Shown here in pieces: positions 9,243 through 18,886 of a DNA stretch of 64,000 nt. Below the pieces are notes generated by a model that had not been told where the DNA came from, did not search any database, and saw nothing but the letters and a program-made list of their open reading frames with translations. Made by a program: the position numbers and the translations under genes. Numbering within the stretch: position 1 is the first letter of the stretch; every line of letters begins with the position of its first letter. This DNA comes from Synechococcus sp. PCC 6312 (GTDB lineage Bacteria > Cyanobacteriota > Cyanobacteriia > Thermosynechococcales > Thermosynechococcaceae): NCBI RefSeq assembly GCF_000316685.1, contig NC_019680.1, positions 3,109,407 through 3,173,406 of the forward strand. The letters run 5' to 3'.

Positions 9243-9914
9243 TTATTTAGGCAAACGTTGACCATTGCGCCAAGTGGCGATAACCCGTGAACCATCGGGC
9301 AAGGATAAGACCCCCGGCCCCTCGAACTTGCCATTACTAAAGTCCCCGCGATAGCTCACACCACCCGGATAGCTAATCACCCCTTTGCCATTAAATTCAC
9401 CAGCGGCAAAGTTACCCTCATAGCGGGTGCCATCGGGAAGGGTTAAAATTCCAGGGCCACTGTAAACCCCTTTGCTAAACATCCCTTCGTAGCGGCTGCC
9501 ATCGCTGTTGGTTAAAACTCCTTTTCCGTTATAAGCCCCATCGGCAAATTCCCCTTCATAGCGGGTGCCATCGGCCTGGGTTAGGATACCGTTGCCTTGA
9601 TATTTCCCATCCTTGAAATTGCCTTCGTAACGCGTTCCATTGGACATACTCAAGACACCCTGGCCATTAAAACGACCGTTAAAGACCTCTCCTTTGTAGG
9701 TTGTGCCATCCGGCAACGTCAGGGTCGCTTCTCCAGAAACCCGTTGATCGATACCTGGCAATGTAGTTTGACTCCAGGCCTGGGGAACCACGACTGTCCA
9801 AAGCCCAAATCCTAAACCTAGTCCTAACAGGGCTGGGGATAACGTCAGGCGTAAAGGGAAAGACAATGGCACAGAGGTAGGCATAGGATAATCACCAGCT
9901 TGATCTTGGGTCAA
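9243..9914 (-). CDS. Exported MORN-repeat protein
   Basis: A 223-aa protein of unknown function. An N-terminal hydrophobic segment (about residues 22-48, ending QAWSQ) looks like a signal peptide. The rest is six regular 23-residue MORN units of the form TRYEGNFKDGKYQGNGILTQ + ADG, followed by a partial seventh (SRVIATWRNGQ). MORN repeats form extended beta-hairpin sheets used for protein or lipid contact. MPTSVPL (ATG at 9884) is an alternative start giving a more ordinary signal-peptide length. The gene stands alone. Confidence 0.85.
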   Translation of the reverse strand: MTQDQAGDYPMPTSVPLSFPLRLTLSPALLGLGLGFGLWTVVVPQAWSQTTLPGIDQRVSGEATLTLPDGTTYKGEVFNGRFNGQGVLSMSNGTRYEGNFKDGKYQGNGILTQADGTRYEGEFADGAYNGKGVLTNSDGSRYEGMFSKGVYSGPGILTLPDGTRYEGNFAAGEFNGKGVISYPGGVSYRGDFSNGKFEGPGVLSLPDGSRVIATWRNGQRLPK

Positions 9915-10121
9915 CAGCAGTAAAATTTAGAACCAAATGCTCTACGCCAAAACCCTAAGACCCATGCAAAACTGTGACAGTTGCCCATCCGGCCGCCGGA
10001 CAATTTGGAGACTGTACCTAGAGCAGAGGCCTGGAGCCAACTCTCCGAGAAGCCAGTGCGGGAAAGCCCCTAGGCTATGTGTAAAATAAGGGCAATCTCA
10101 AATTCTTCCCTACATTTCTCT

Positions 10122-10511
10122 ATGCGTGCTTATCCTTTACCCTACTTGGGTTATTTGACTGCTTTGGGCCTGAGTTTAGGAATCACCGCCCCAGGCCTGG
10201 CCCAACCCGGATTTTCTGAAAGCAGTTTGACCCCAATGGTGACACAACTGAGTGATTCCCTCGCTAATAGAATATCCACTAGCTCCTGTCAAGACTTAGC
10301 CACCCTGATTCAGCAAATTGGCAGTACGCCCCAAACTCCCCCCGACCCCAGTTCACTTCTCGGGCAAGTGATGATTTCTGTCAAAAACAGCCCTAACCTC
10401 CAAGGTATTTTAGTCAGTAAACTCGGTACGCCCTTAATTAACCGACTTCTAGAGTGCAATATGATTTCTGTAGATTTGCTAAATCAGGCCATGAGTCCGG
10501 CCGGCCGCTAA
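10122..10511 (+). CDS. Hypothetical exported protein
   Basis: 129 aa from the ATG at 10122 (MRAYPLPYLGYLTALG). The open frame begins 15 codons earlier, but this start places a signal peptide at the N-terminus with a likely cleavage after APGLA. The mature part (~105 residues) has two cysteines and amphipathic helices. I do not recognise the family. It converges on the ATP-grasp gene, with a 3-nt gap between stops. Confidence 0.6.
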   Translation: MRAYPLPYLGYLTALGLSLGITAPGLAQPGFSESSLTPMVTQLSDSLANRISTSSCQDLATLIQQIGSTPQTPPDPSSLLGQVMISVKNSPNLQGILVSKLGTPLINRLLECNMISVDLLNQAMSPAGR

Positions 10512-10514
10512 ACA

Positions 10515-11954
10515 TTACTCACATAGAACCCAAGTATCTTTACTCCCACCCCCTTGGGATGAATTGACGACTAAGGAACCTTTCCGCATCGCTACCCGCG
10601 TCAATCCCCCTGGATGCACATAAATTTCTTCTCCATAGAGAATGTAGGGACGTAAATCCACATGGCAACCGGTGAGTTCTCCACCAATCATGGTCGGAAC
10701 ACGGGATAGGGCCAAGGTCGGCTGAGCAATGTAATTCCGGGGGTTAGCCGTAATCCGTGCCGCAAATTCCTCCCGTTGGGCCTGGGTGGATTGGGTGCCA
10801 ATGAGCATTCCATAGCCACCGGATTCATTCGCAGCTTTGACGACTAATTGAGCTAAATTTTCCAAAACATACTTGAGGTCTTGGGGTTGCCAACATAGGT
10901 AGGTGGGGACATTATCCAAGAGAATTTCTTCATCCAGATAGTACTTAATCATTTGTGGGACATAGGCATAGATCACCTTGTCATCGGCCACACCAGTTCC
11001 CAAGGCATTAGCCAACGCTACCCGTCCCCGCCGATAGACCTCCGTAATGCCTTTCACTCCCAGCATGGAATCGGGTCGAAATGTGGCCGGATCAATAAAG
11101 TCATCATCAATCCGCCGATAGATCACATCTACCCGTTTGAGTCCCTTCGTTGTCCGCATTTGCACATATCCATCCGCCACGACTAAGTCTCTCCCTTCCA
11201 CAAGGGTGACACCCATCTGTTGGGCCAAGAAAGAGTGTTCAAAATAGGCAGAGTTATAAATTCCTGGGGTTAAAACCACCACCGTTGGATCTGGGAGGTT
11301 GGCTGGGGCTAAGTTGAGGAGAGTTTCTAATAAATGGCCGGGATATTCATCCACGGGTTGGATGGCCATTTGCTTAAAGACGAGGGGAAAGGTGCTTTTC
11401 ATCACCCGCCGGTTTTCAAGGACGTAGGAAATCCCTGAGGGACACCGAAGATTATCCTCTAGGACATACCATTTTCCTGCCCGATCGCGGACTAGGTCGG
11501 TTCCCGTCACATGACACCAAATACCTTGGGGGGGCAGGAGTCCCATGCAGGGAGACAGAAATCCCTTAGCGGATTCAATCAACTCCCGTGGAATGATCCC
11601 GTCTTTGATAATCTTCTGTTCGCTATAAACATCGGTTAAAAAGCAATTTAAGGCATAGATCCGTTGCTTTAGCCCACGCTCTAAGTTAGCCCAATCCGTG
11701 GCAGAAACAACGCGGGGAATAATATCAAAGGGCATGGCCCGCTCAACCCCCTGATCATCCCCATAGACATTGAACGTGGCACCAAGATTGAGCATGGCCG
11801 TTTGGGCGGTTTGTTGGCGGCGAGTCATTTCCCCAGGGGGCAGAGATTCAACCCGTTCAATCAGGGGCTGAACTAAAGGACGGGCCTGGCCTGGGGCAAT
11901 GAACCACTCGTCATAGAATTCTCCGGGATCATAATCTTGGAACCGCACTACCAT
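10515..11954 (-). CDS. Circularly permuted type-2 ATP-grasp protein
   Basis: A ~479-aa protein of the circularly permuted ATP-grasp family (formerly DUF404/DUF407), related to glutathionylspermidine-synthase-like ligases; the substrates are unknown. Family hallmarks are YDPGEFYDEWF at the start, LEDNLRCPSGISYVLENR, TPGIYNSAYFEHSFLA and the late glycine loop GGYGMLIG. The ATG at 11954 is preferred because homologues begin close to the YDPG motif and an AAAGGT lies upstream; ATG at 11984 adds ten residues. In many bacteria this gene is followed by an alpha-E (DUF403) gene and a transglutaminase; neither is here. Confidence 0.88.
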   Translation of the reverse strand: MVVRFQDYDPGEFYDEWFIAPGQARPLVQPLIERVESLPPGEMTRRQQTAQTAMLNLGATFNVYGDDQGVERAMPFDIIPRVVSATDWANLERGLKQRIYALNCFLTDVYSEQKIIKDGIIPRELIESAKGFLSPCMGLLPPQGIWCHVTGTDLVRDRAGKWYVLEDNLRCPSGISYVLENRRVMKSTFPLVFKQMAIQPVDEYPGHLLETLLNLAPANLPDPTVVVLTPGIYNSAYFEHSFLAQQMGVTLVEGRDLVVADGYVQMRTTKGLKRVDVIYRRIDDDFIDPATFRPDSMLGVKGITEVYRRGRVALANALGTGVADDKVIYAYVPQMIKYYLDEEILLDNVPTYLCWQPQDLKYVLENLAQLVVKAANESGGYGMLIGTQSTQAQREEFAARITANPRNYIAQPTLALSRVPTMIGGELTGCHVDLRPYILYGEEIYVHPGGLTRVAMRKGSLVVNSSQGGGSKDTWVLCE

Positions 11955-12017
11955 GTCTGTACCTTTGCCACTTGTTCCCATCATATTCCGTCAGTTGGCT
12001 CGGCCAGGGAGGCAGGG

Positions 12018-12707
12018 TTAGTTGGTAATGGGTTGTGGGGCCTGGGGTTTTGGGAGAGTAGGGGTGTTTGGGCTGACGGGGGCATCTGTTTGGGAAACCA
12101 CAGGGGTTGCAGGGGGGGCTGGGTTAGCTTGGATTGCTGCCGGAGTAAAGGCCGCTTGTATGGAATCCGAGGTGAAATATACGTGGCCAAGGGTGCGCTC
12201 TTCAAAGGTACGGCGAGTGATCCGCCAATTGGGTTCTAAATTAATTTTCAGGAAAGCTCCCGGAACCAGGCCATTGGTACGGCCGATCACCATTTTGGCT
12301 TCTACCCCACCCCGATTCCTGACTCCCACCAGATACAGTTCATTCTCCTGCTGCTCTACGCTCAACCGATATTCCATCCCTAAATCTTGTTGTTCAACCC
12401 GGATGGAGTAGCCATTACTATCCATGCTGCGACCGCAAATTCCGGTGAAGTCAAAGGTGGCTAAGAGGGGATCAATGACAGTAGGTTGGACACCATTTTC
12501 AGCCCAACATGGCCGCTTATTACTGACCTGCTCAACGACCAGGAGTTTGTATCCGCCCCGAGCAATGGGCATAGCCACCACAGCATATTTCGTCTGATCC
12601 ACATCCTTTTGCCCAAACTGACTTCCCCAGGCCGGGCCTGAGCCAATACCCAAGCTGATGCAGGTAAGCGTGAGTAATCCTAGGCTGTGCAACCGTTGTT
12701 TAAGCAT
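12018..12707 (-). CDS. DUF3747 exported protein
   Basis: A 229-aa protein matching the cyanobacterial DUF3747 pattern: a signal peptide (residues 1-28, cleavage near GPAWGS), then FGQKDVDQTKYAVVAMPIA, LLVVEQVSNKRPCWAENG and FDFTGICGRSMDSNGYSIR. The last ~35 residues are Pro/Thr/Ala-rich and probably unstructured. It likely acts in the periplasm or at the surface; the function is unknown. It lies upstream of the ATP-grasp gene on the same strand, separated by about 60 nt, and may share its transcript. Confidence 0.8.
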   Translation of the reverse strand: MLKQRLHSLGLLTLTCISLGIGSGPAWGSQFGQKDVDQTKYAVVAMPIARGGYKLLVVEQVSNKRPCWAENGVQPTVIDPLLATFDFTGICGRSMDSNGYSIRVEQQDLGMEYRLSVEQQENELYLVGVRNRGGVEAKMVIGRTNGLVPGAFLKINLEPNWRITRRTFEERTLGHVYFTSDSIQAAFTPAAIQANPAPPATPVVSQTDAPVSPNTPTLPKPQAPQPITN

Positions 12708-13012
12708 GGCTGATTCTCCTCAAATCACAAAAATTAATCTCTAACCGTTAAGCCCACTGTCAGCTTCGTTACTCACTAGGCAAAAGCACTCATAGGAGCC
12801 AGGATTGTGAACTGATGTTCTATTTTACGCAAAGACTGACCGCAGATATGTCGATTTGGGCCTGGCAATGGTTCCCTGTGATCAGGATTACAACCCTGCC
12901 TTTGATCAGATCACCGCTTGGAAGTTGGGGGGTTGCGATACTAAACTCAGTCGCCAAGATGGATGTTAAACACCCCTTGACTAAAGGTATTTAATTTGAG
13001 GAATTACCCCCC
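12708..13012. other. Intergenic stretch with two overlapping short open frames
   Basis: Between two divergent genes, so promoters for both are expected. A plus frame of 59 codons opens at 12815 (MFYFTQRLTADMSIW...) and ends at 12994. Another frame through the same bases reads RYVDLGLAMVPCDQDYNPAF and stops near 12970. Neither has a recognised family nor a good ribosome-binding site. They may be a relic, but I cannot support a gene. Confidence 0.35.
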
Positions 13013-13294
13013 GTGTTAACCTTGCCCGCCAATTTTTCCCTATCCCACTTAGTCAGACGCATCCTCGCCACTCGCCTCGTGACCCCTGCCCAGGAGTATC
13101 AGTTGAACCAGGCTCTTTGGGACAGTGAACTCACCCCAGCGGATCGGCAAATTTTAGAAAAACTCCTCCAAGGCCTGGTGAATGGGCAAATTGTTGTCCT
13201 GCGGGAACTGGGGCATCGGCAAACCTTGGCAGAAAACAGCTTTTTATCGGCCCGTAAAGACCAGAGCCATGAAAAGGTAGTTGCCCTAACCTGA
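13013..13294 (+). CDS. Small hypothetical protein
   Basis: 93 aa starting at a GTG. The sequence (FSLSHLVRRILATRLVTPAQ, then LTPADRQILEKLLQGLVNGQ) is soluble, helical and resembles short conserved cyanobacterial proteins of unknown function. The start is uncertain because no clear Shine-Dalgarno is present. Confidence 0.6.
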   Translation: MLTLPANFSLSHLVRRILATRLVTPAQEYQLNQALWDSELTPADRQILEKLLQGLVNGQIVVLRELGHRQTLAENSFLSARKDQSHEKVVALT

Positions 13295-13553
13295 TCCGAC
13301 CTGAGCAATCTGGGACTCTAGAGTGAAAAAGGCTCTTCTGACGCATAAAATCTTAAAATTTCTGCTGGCAAGACGCGTTTTAACTTGCTCCTCTCCAATT
13401 CCCAATCTTGATGATGCTATCTAACCGATCTTTCAGTCTTAATTGAGTCAGACTACAGCTAGTCGTAACCTGCATAGGACGTTTTAGCCCAATTACTGGA
13501 ACTTCATACCGGTCTAGAACGACCTTTGTAATTTGATTCTTTTCAATGGCAAC

Positions 13554-14093
13554 TTAGGTTGTGAGATAAAACCCTAAATCTGTCCCTTGGTTATTGTGAA
13601 CTTGGGCTAGTTTTTCGTACTTTTGGGCATGGGTAATTAACTCGGCCTGGTCGGTTTCTGAAACGGCTCGGACTACTTTTCCGGGAACACCAACCACTAG
13701 AGAACCGGCTGGAATATTCTGAGTCACCACTGCCCCGGCTCCAATAATGCTGCCTGCACCTATCCTCACGCCATTCAGGACTATAGCCCCAATCCCAATC
13801 AAGCAGCCCCGCTCAATATAGGCTCCATGAACAACAGCGCGATGCCCAACGGTCACATAATCTTCTAATATCGTGGGCTGGCCGGGATCACCGTGGAGAA
13901 CGGCCCCATCTTGGACATTAGTGTGAGCACCAATTTTAATCCTTTCAACATCAGCACGCAGAACAGCCCCGTACCAGATACTACTGCCTGTATCCAATTC
14001 AATCTGGCCAATGACAGTCGCAGTGTCGGCAACAAAGGCAGTCTGAGAAAGATCGGGTTGGGGCCAAAATGTTGAATAGTGGGGCATTACCAA
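13554..14093 (-). CDS. Gamma-carbonic-anhydrase-like left-handed beta-helix protein
   Basis: A 179-aa hexapeptide-repeat protein of the gamma-CA/PaaY family. The metal-binding histidines are present: H67 (GAVLHGD), H84 (VTVGHRA) and H89 (VVHG), with the family R47/D49 (LRAD) and Q61/D62 pairs. The beta-helix spans residues ~12-150, followed by a C-terminal helix. It could hydrate CO2 or be a catalytically silent relative. It is smaller than carboxysomal CcmM and lacks RuBisCO-like modules. MPHYSTFW (third codon) is an alternative start. Confidence 0.85.
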   Translation of the reverse strand: MVMPHYSTFWPQPDLSQTAFVADTATVIGQIELDTGSSIWYGAVLRADVERIKIGAHTNVQDGAVLHGDPGQPTILEDYVTVGHRAVVHGAYIERGCLIGIGAIVLNGVRIGAGSIIGAGAVVTQNIPAGSLVVGVPGKVVRAVSETDQAELITHAQKYEKLAQVHNNQGTDLGFYLTT

Positions 14094-14171
14094 TCTCTAG
14101 GAATTGCTGAGTCTCCCTTTTCAGCCTAACGTTTGATCTGACATTCTGGGTGGGGGCTGGATGGGAAGTAC

Positions 14172-16529
14172 TTAAGACACCACTTTCATTTCGCGAATCA
14201 ACCAGGTATTGCCTTGGCGAATAAAGACATACCGCACCTGATAGTCATCTTCATAGGATTCTTTGGTTTGCAGTTGGTCGCCTTGATAGAGTTTGGCTGC
14301 CTCTCGAATCCGGGCCATCACTTCAAAACGATCAACCCCTAGGGGACGGAGGCTATCAATTTCAATGGAGCCAAGTTCAAATTGCCAATGGGACTGTTCA
14401 AATTGGCTGGTTTGGGCCGTACTTTTCCAGCGAGAGAGGGCCGGCTCAGCCAGTATTTCTTCTAAGTAGGAAATTTTATATTCTTGACCGAGGGCACTTG
14501 CTTTTGCTTTTTGCCAATCCGCGATCCGGGCCTGGGCCATTTCCGTAGTCAGAATTTCATTACTTGGGCTAGGAATTGAAGCATTGATCGGGGCTGGCCT
14601 GGTGGTTGGAGCAGTAGGAGATGTGGTTACTTCACTCATAGGAGAGTCAAGGGCGACCGGATTTGGGCTGGGACTCATACTGGCGGGAGGACTCAGGGGA
14701 GTTGGGGGTGTTTCACGGGTCAAAATGGGGGGGCTACTCCTGTCTAACCACAGGCCCCGGACAGCAAACCCAATTCCAACGACACCCAGGCCCAGCAGCA
14801 GACAAACTGAGGCGAAGCGGCCAGGCTGGGCAATTCGTAAGCCATGACGAAGACGGCGAGGACTGGCCTGGGCGGGCTGGGGGAGAATTTGAACAGCCTT
14901 GTGATTGGGGGAGGGGCGATCTTCCGGCCCTAGGGGTGGCCCATCTGAGGGACTGGCAAAGTCAGGCTGGTTGAGATGATGGGTAGGGCGGGGAGATGTC
15001 AGACTGCTAGGCAGGTTAGCTATGGGTTCATAGGGGAGAGTCGGGGCACTGAGGGAGGGAAAGGAGGAAGTTGGGGTTGAAAGTGGTGAGGGACTCAGTG
15101 TGGTTTCAGAGTCTGTCGAGAATGTGGGTAAACTCGGCCAAGCATAGTCGGGTTTGAGCGGAGGAGAGGTCACAGTTGGGGGTGTGAGGGGATCAACTGC
15201 TGGAGATGGTGCAGGCAAGGGTGGAACACTAAAGATGGGATCGGTGCTAGGGGGGCTAAGGGCTGTAGTCACCGTTGCTGGCTGTGGACGGGTGGCCGTT
15301 TCTGCGGCTAAGGCATCTGCATAGGCTTGAATTTGATCATCTGCGAAATAGGCCTCCAGGCCCACAGGTTGCCCGACCAAATCCCGAAAGGCTGGATAAA
15401 CCTCCTCCGTTAACCATTGATCCGTGTAGTGATACAGACCTGGGAGGAGATCGGGAGAACTAAGGGAATAGTCCTTGATAAAGCTCAGGGCATCAACATC
15501 TTGGGTCAAACTGAGGGTTTGCAAAGCTTCATGGGTTTGCCCCAGTAACAAGGCCGCACTGGCAATTTCTAAATAGACATCTTGATGGGGAAGTAGCCGC
15601 TTCAGCATGGACTTGGCCCGGCGAATTAAGGCAGGTTGATGTTGGCTAACCCCACGGGCAATCAGGGCATAACTGGCTAAATAGGTGCCTACGGCGGAGG
15701 GACGGCGTGCTTCTGCCTCAAATAATTCCTGTTGTTCAGCGGTGCTTAAATAGGCCCGTAACTGCTGAATGAATTTGAGGAAGTCATCAATACCCAGGCC
15801 GGAGTGATCATTGCGATTGCCATCAATTCCCTCCCGCTCCAACAACATATCCTTGAGAAGCATTAACCCCCGCTGCCGCTCATTGCTCTCTATGTCTGGG
15901 TGGGCAACCAATTCTAAGACTCGGTAGGGACGCAACCGATAAAGCTCGGTTTTCAGTTGGGTTTGCACATCTGTAAATTGGTTTTCCGAAACTAGGATAT
16001 TCAGCCCACCCTGAAGATAGTAGGCGGCTGGCTCATAATGTCCCTGTTGCCATTGTTCTCGGCCCAGTTCTAGGTAAGACAGAGCTACCGTTAGCAAAAT
16101 ATCTGACTCTGCTAGGGCTGATCCCATATAGGGTCGGCGTAAGTCAAATCTGCCCCCGCCAACATGGGGTTCTCCCAGTTCCACAACCTGACTATAGGCT
16201 CCTAGTTCATAAAGCAGCAGTAAGGCGCCCGCAAATTGACTATCTTCGATCTGAATCCCTGGAGGTGGTTCTTCGGGCTGAGGCTGGGACTTGAGGCTTT
16301 GGGCATAGCTGATCACTGCTTGATCGTAATGGCTCCGACTAATGGGATTACGAAGAGTTTGATAGGCCTGGGTAATGATTTCTTCTCTAGTACTCAGGGT
16401 CGTTGTGGAAAAGTGATGATGGGGCTGTTGCTGTTGCCGATCGTGATGGGCCTGTTCTAGTTGATCCGGTGTGGCCTGGATCGGGAGTCCGAGAATTTGA
16501 TAGCAGTCAAGGGATATGTACATAGCCAC
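14172..16529 (-). CDS. ftn2: Cell-division protein Ftn2/ARC6 (ZipN)
   Basis: A 785-aa cyanobacterial divisome protein that tethers FtsZ to the membrane. An N-terminal J-like domain (residues ~5-66, DCYQILGLPIQATPDQLEQA) lacks the HPD triad needed to stimulate Hsp70, as in the family. A helical repeat region follows (~90-390), then a long Pro/Ser/Thr-rich linker (~400-565). One membrane segment (~573-595, FASVCLLLGLGVVGIGFAV) is followed by a C-terminal IMS-type domain (~655-785) reading LAEPALSRWK...YQVRYVFIRQG. The N-terminus is cytoplasmic and the C-terminus periplasmic by analogy. Confidence 0.9.
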   Translation of the reverse strand: MAMYISLDCYQILGLPIQATPDQLEQAHHDRQQQQPHHHFSTTTLSTREEIITQAYQTLRNPISRSHYDQAVISYAQSLKSQPQPEEPPPGIQIEDSQFAGALLLLYELGAYSQVVELGEPHVGGGRFDLRRPYMGSALAESDILLTVALSYLELGREQWQQGHYEPAAYYLQGGLNILVSENQFTDVQTQLKTELYRLRPYRVLELVAHPDIESNERQRGLMLLKDMLLEREGIDGNRNDHSGLGIDDFLKFIQQLRAYLSTAEQQELFEAEARRPSAVGTYLASYALIARGVSQHQPALIRRAKSMLKRLLPHQDVYLEIASAALLLGQTHEALQTLSLTQDVDALSFIKDYSLSSPDLLPGLYHYTDQWLTEEVYPAFRDLVGQPVGLEAYFADDQIQAYADALAAETATRPQPATVTTALSPPSTDPIFSVPPLPAPSPAVDPLTPPTVTSPPLKPDYAWPSLPTFSTDSETTLSPSPLSTPTSSFPSLSAPTLPYEPIANLPSSLTSPRPTHHLNQPDFASPSDGPPLGPEDRPSPNHKAVQILPQPAQASPRRLRHGLRIAQPGRFASVCLLLGLGVVGIGFAVRGLWLDRSSPPILTRETPPTPLSPPASMSPSPNPVALDSPMSEVTTSPTAPTTRPAPINASIPSPSNEILTTEMAQARIADWQKAKASALGQEYKISYLEEILAEPALSRWKSTAQTSQFEQSHWQFELGSIEIDSLRPLGVDRFEVMARIREAAKLYQGDQLQTKESYEDDYQVRYVFIRQGNTWLIREMKVVS

Positions 16530-16876
16530 GGCTAGATCTGCCCTGATCCTAAATTGAGCAATAGTACCAAAATCTTAATAATGATGCGTAGTACAGATTA
16601 ACATTTCTTTTGGATTATGGCCCCTCAATCCTATCAGATAGATGGATGGAACTTGGGTCGGCTACCGCAATGATTGAGCCTATATCTCCATACTCGGCCC
16701 AGTCGTTATTTACACCAGGTCAATCCGCCTCATCAAAATCCGAGAAACTCCGCCAGCCAGATGTTTTTAACCCGCCCCTAGCCAACCCTTAATGGGTAAT
16801 CCCATGGGCTGTATGCTTTGAATAGAACTCAATACATTAAGTTTGGCCGCTTTCTGATCTGCTAGTTAGCTATCGT
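16530..16876. other. Intergenic, no gene seen
   Basis: Between ftn2 and pdxH. Short frames are open but have no family pattern or ribosome-binding site. It presumably holds the ftn2 promoter. I saw no RNA gene or strong hairpin. Confidence 0.4.
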
Positions 16877-17536
16877 TCAAGGACAGAGTCTGAGGATATC
16901 CCAAGTGGTCGTCTCTGCCCGCCGTTGATAGCACAGCCGATCGTGGAGCCGATTGGGCCGTCCTTGCCAAAACTCGATTAAGGTTGGGCTGAGGCAATAA
17001 CCACCCCAATGATCGGGGCGGGGAATTGGCGGCTGGGGATACTGAGCTTGAATCTGTTGTAGGGCGGCTTCAAGGCTAGCATAACTTTGAATTGGTGCAC
17101 TTTGCTCAGAAGCCCAGGCCCCCCACTGACTCCCAAGCGGGCGACTTTGGAAATAGTGATCGGATTCCTGAGGCGCAATTTGGCTCACAACTCCCTCAAT
17201 GCGGACTTGTCGTTCTAATTCTGCCCACCAAAAAACCAACGCAGCGTGAGGATTACCGGCAAGTTCTTGGCCTTTGCGACTGAGATAATTCGTGAAAAAT
17301 ACAAAGCCTTGCTGATCAACATGCTTAAGCAAAACCATCCGGGCAGCGGGGGTATGTCCGGCGGTGACGGTTGCTAAGGTCATGGCATTGGGTTCAGGTA
17401 ACTCAGCTTGAACGGCTTCCTCAAACCAGGCCTGGAATTGGTGAATTGGATCCGCGAGGGCTTCAGATTCGAGTAATCGCCGCAATCGGTAGTCCTGCCG
17501 TAAATCTGCAATCTTGATGGCCATAGGAAACGCCAC
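16877..17536 (-). CDS. pdxH: Pyridoxamine 5'-phosphate oxidase
   Basis: The FMN-dependent enzyme that oxidises pyridoxine or pyridoxamine phosphate to PLP. Its 219 aa match the family length. Characteristic segments are [40 protein letters not shown], and FYFQSRP-like [20 protein letters not shown], ending with the C-terminal signature [12 protein letters not shown] and [16 protein letters not shown] at codon 5 is an alternative start. Cytoplasmic; the gene stands alone. Confidence 0.96.
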   Translation of the reverse strand: MAFPMAIKIADLRQDYRLRRLLESEALADPIHQFQAWFEEAVQAELPEPNAMTLATVTAGHTPAARMVLLKHVDQQGFVFFTNYLSRKGQELAGNPHAALVFWWAELERQVRIEGVVSQIAPQESDHYFQSRPLGSQWGAWASEQSAPIQSYASLEAALQQIQAQYPQPPIPRPDHWGGYCLSPTLIEFWQGRPNRLHDRLCYQRRAETTTWDILRLCP

Positions 17537-17801
17537 AATCTACCCTACTCTACATACCTCTAATTATGACTTTTTAATTGAAGTGTTTTCTAGGTAGCAA
17601 ATTTAAGAGTAGGGATGCCATACACTCAGTTCAGGTTAAAGCTCTAGTTGGGATAATAGACAAAACAGATAAGACATAATAAATTCACAAAGATTCTTGC
17701 TCTTAAAGACGATATGAAAATCTTTTCGCAAATATGAACCCTAGTGCTATAGTCCTAGGCAAGACTTGATTCAGTCCCACTAATTGCCCCTTGCACCCCC
17801 T

Positions 17802-18884
17802 ATGCCCAGGCCTGGTAAAAAATACTTTCAACTGAGTTCTCTCCAACGGATCATGATTGGGGTCAGTTTTTTCTTTCTGACAATGATCGTGGCTATTCTC
17901 GGCTATCTCAGTTTTGGTTGGACACTCCTTGATGCAGTTTATATGTATGTGATCACCATTTTTGGGGTGGGTTATGGAGAAGTAAGGCCGCTCACCGCAA
18001 ACTATCAACGGGTATTTAACATCTTTGTGATTGTCGCCGGGACATCTTCAGCGGTTTATACCATTGGTGGCGTTGTGCAGATGTTTACGGAGGGAGAAAT
18101 TAATCGGGCCCTGGACATTCACCGAACTTCTCGGGAAATCAGTAACCTACAACAGCATGTCATTATCTGTGGGTTTGGGCGGTTAGGGCAGGTCATAGCC
18201 AAACAACTCAAGGAACTTCAACAGCCCTTTGTGATTCTAGATACGGATGTCGAGCGGATTAACTTAGCAGATGGTTTGGGCTATCTCGCCAGCTTAGGCA
18301 GTGCGGCCGAGGAAGACTCCCTCAAAATTGTCGGTATTGAACGGGCCAAAGCCCTGGCAACAGTTTTGCCCAACGATACGATGAATGTGTTTATTACCCT
18401 GACAGCCCGCAATATTAACCAGGCCATTCAAATCATTGCTCGGGCCGAATATCCGAGTACTGAAGCGAAGCTGCGCCTAGCCGGAGCTGATCATGTCCTC
18501 CTGCCCACTGCCATTGGTGCGGCCCAGATGGCCAACCTAATTTTGCGGCCCAAGGGCTTAAATTTTGTCGAACAAACCCATGACCGGGGGGGCATTAACC
18601 AACTCCTTAGACAAATTGATATTCAACTGGAAGAATTATTGATTACCTCGGACTGTCCCCATACTGGGCGGGCCATTAATGATCTGGAAGTCAGGGGGGT
18701 GGGGAGTTTTATTATTGTGGCGGTGCGCCGACCCGATGGACGACTCTTGACCAAACTTAGTCATAATCCGGTTTTAATTTTGGGCGATACGCTGATTGTT
18801 CTGGGGCATAACGGTGATACCCCCCAATATGTGCGGGAAGTTTCCATCAAGAGCAAACTCCACTATCGAGGCGTGCATAGTTAA
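17802..18884 (+). CDS. Two-TM potassium channel with RCK domain
   Basis: A ~360-aa channel subunit. TM1 is at residues ~17-37, the pore helix and filter TIFGVGYGE at 52-60, TM2 at ~71-92, a Rossmann TrkA-N/RCK domain from ~118 (GFGRLG at 124-129) and a TrkA-C domain at the end. The filter has the K+-selective GVGYG core with Glu in place of the usual Asp after it. The TTG at 17784 would add six residues; the ATG at 17802 is preferred. The next gene begins 2 nt after the stop and encodes a second RCK protein, so the two probably form one regulated channel. Confidence 0.88.
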   Translation: MPRPGKKYFQLSSLQRIMIGVSFFFLTMIVAILGYLSFGWTLLDAVYMYVITIFGVGYGEVRPLTANYQRVFNIFVIVAGTSSAVYTIGGVVQMFTEGEINRALDIHRTSREISNLQQHVIICGFGRLGQVIAKQLKELQQPFVILDTDVERINLADGLGYLASLGSAAEEDSLKIVGIERAKALATVLPNDTMNVFITLTARNINQAIQIIARAEYPSTEAKLRLAGADHVLLPTAIGAAQMANLILRPKGLNFVEQTHDRGGINQLLRQIDIQLEELLITSDCPHTGRAINDLEVRGVGSFIIVAVRRPDGRLLTKLSHNPVLILGDTLIVLGHNGDTPQYVREVSIKSKLHYRGVHS

Positions 18885-18886
18885 CA

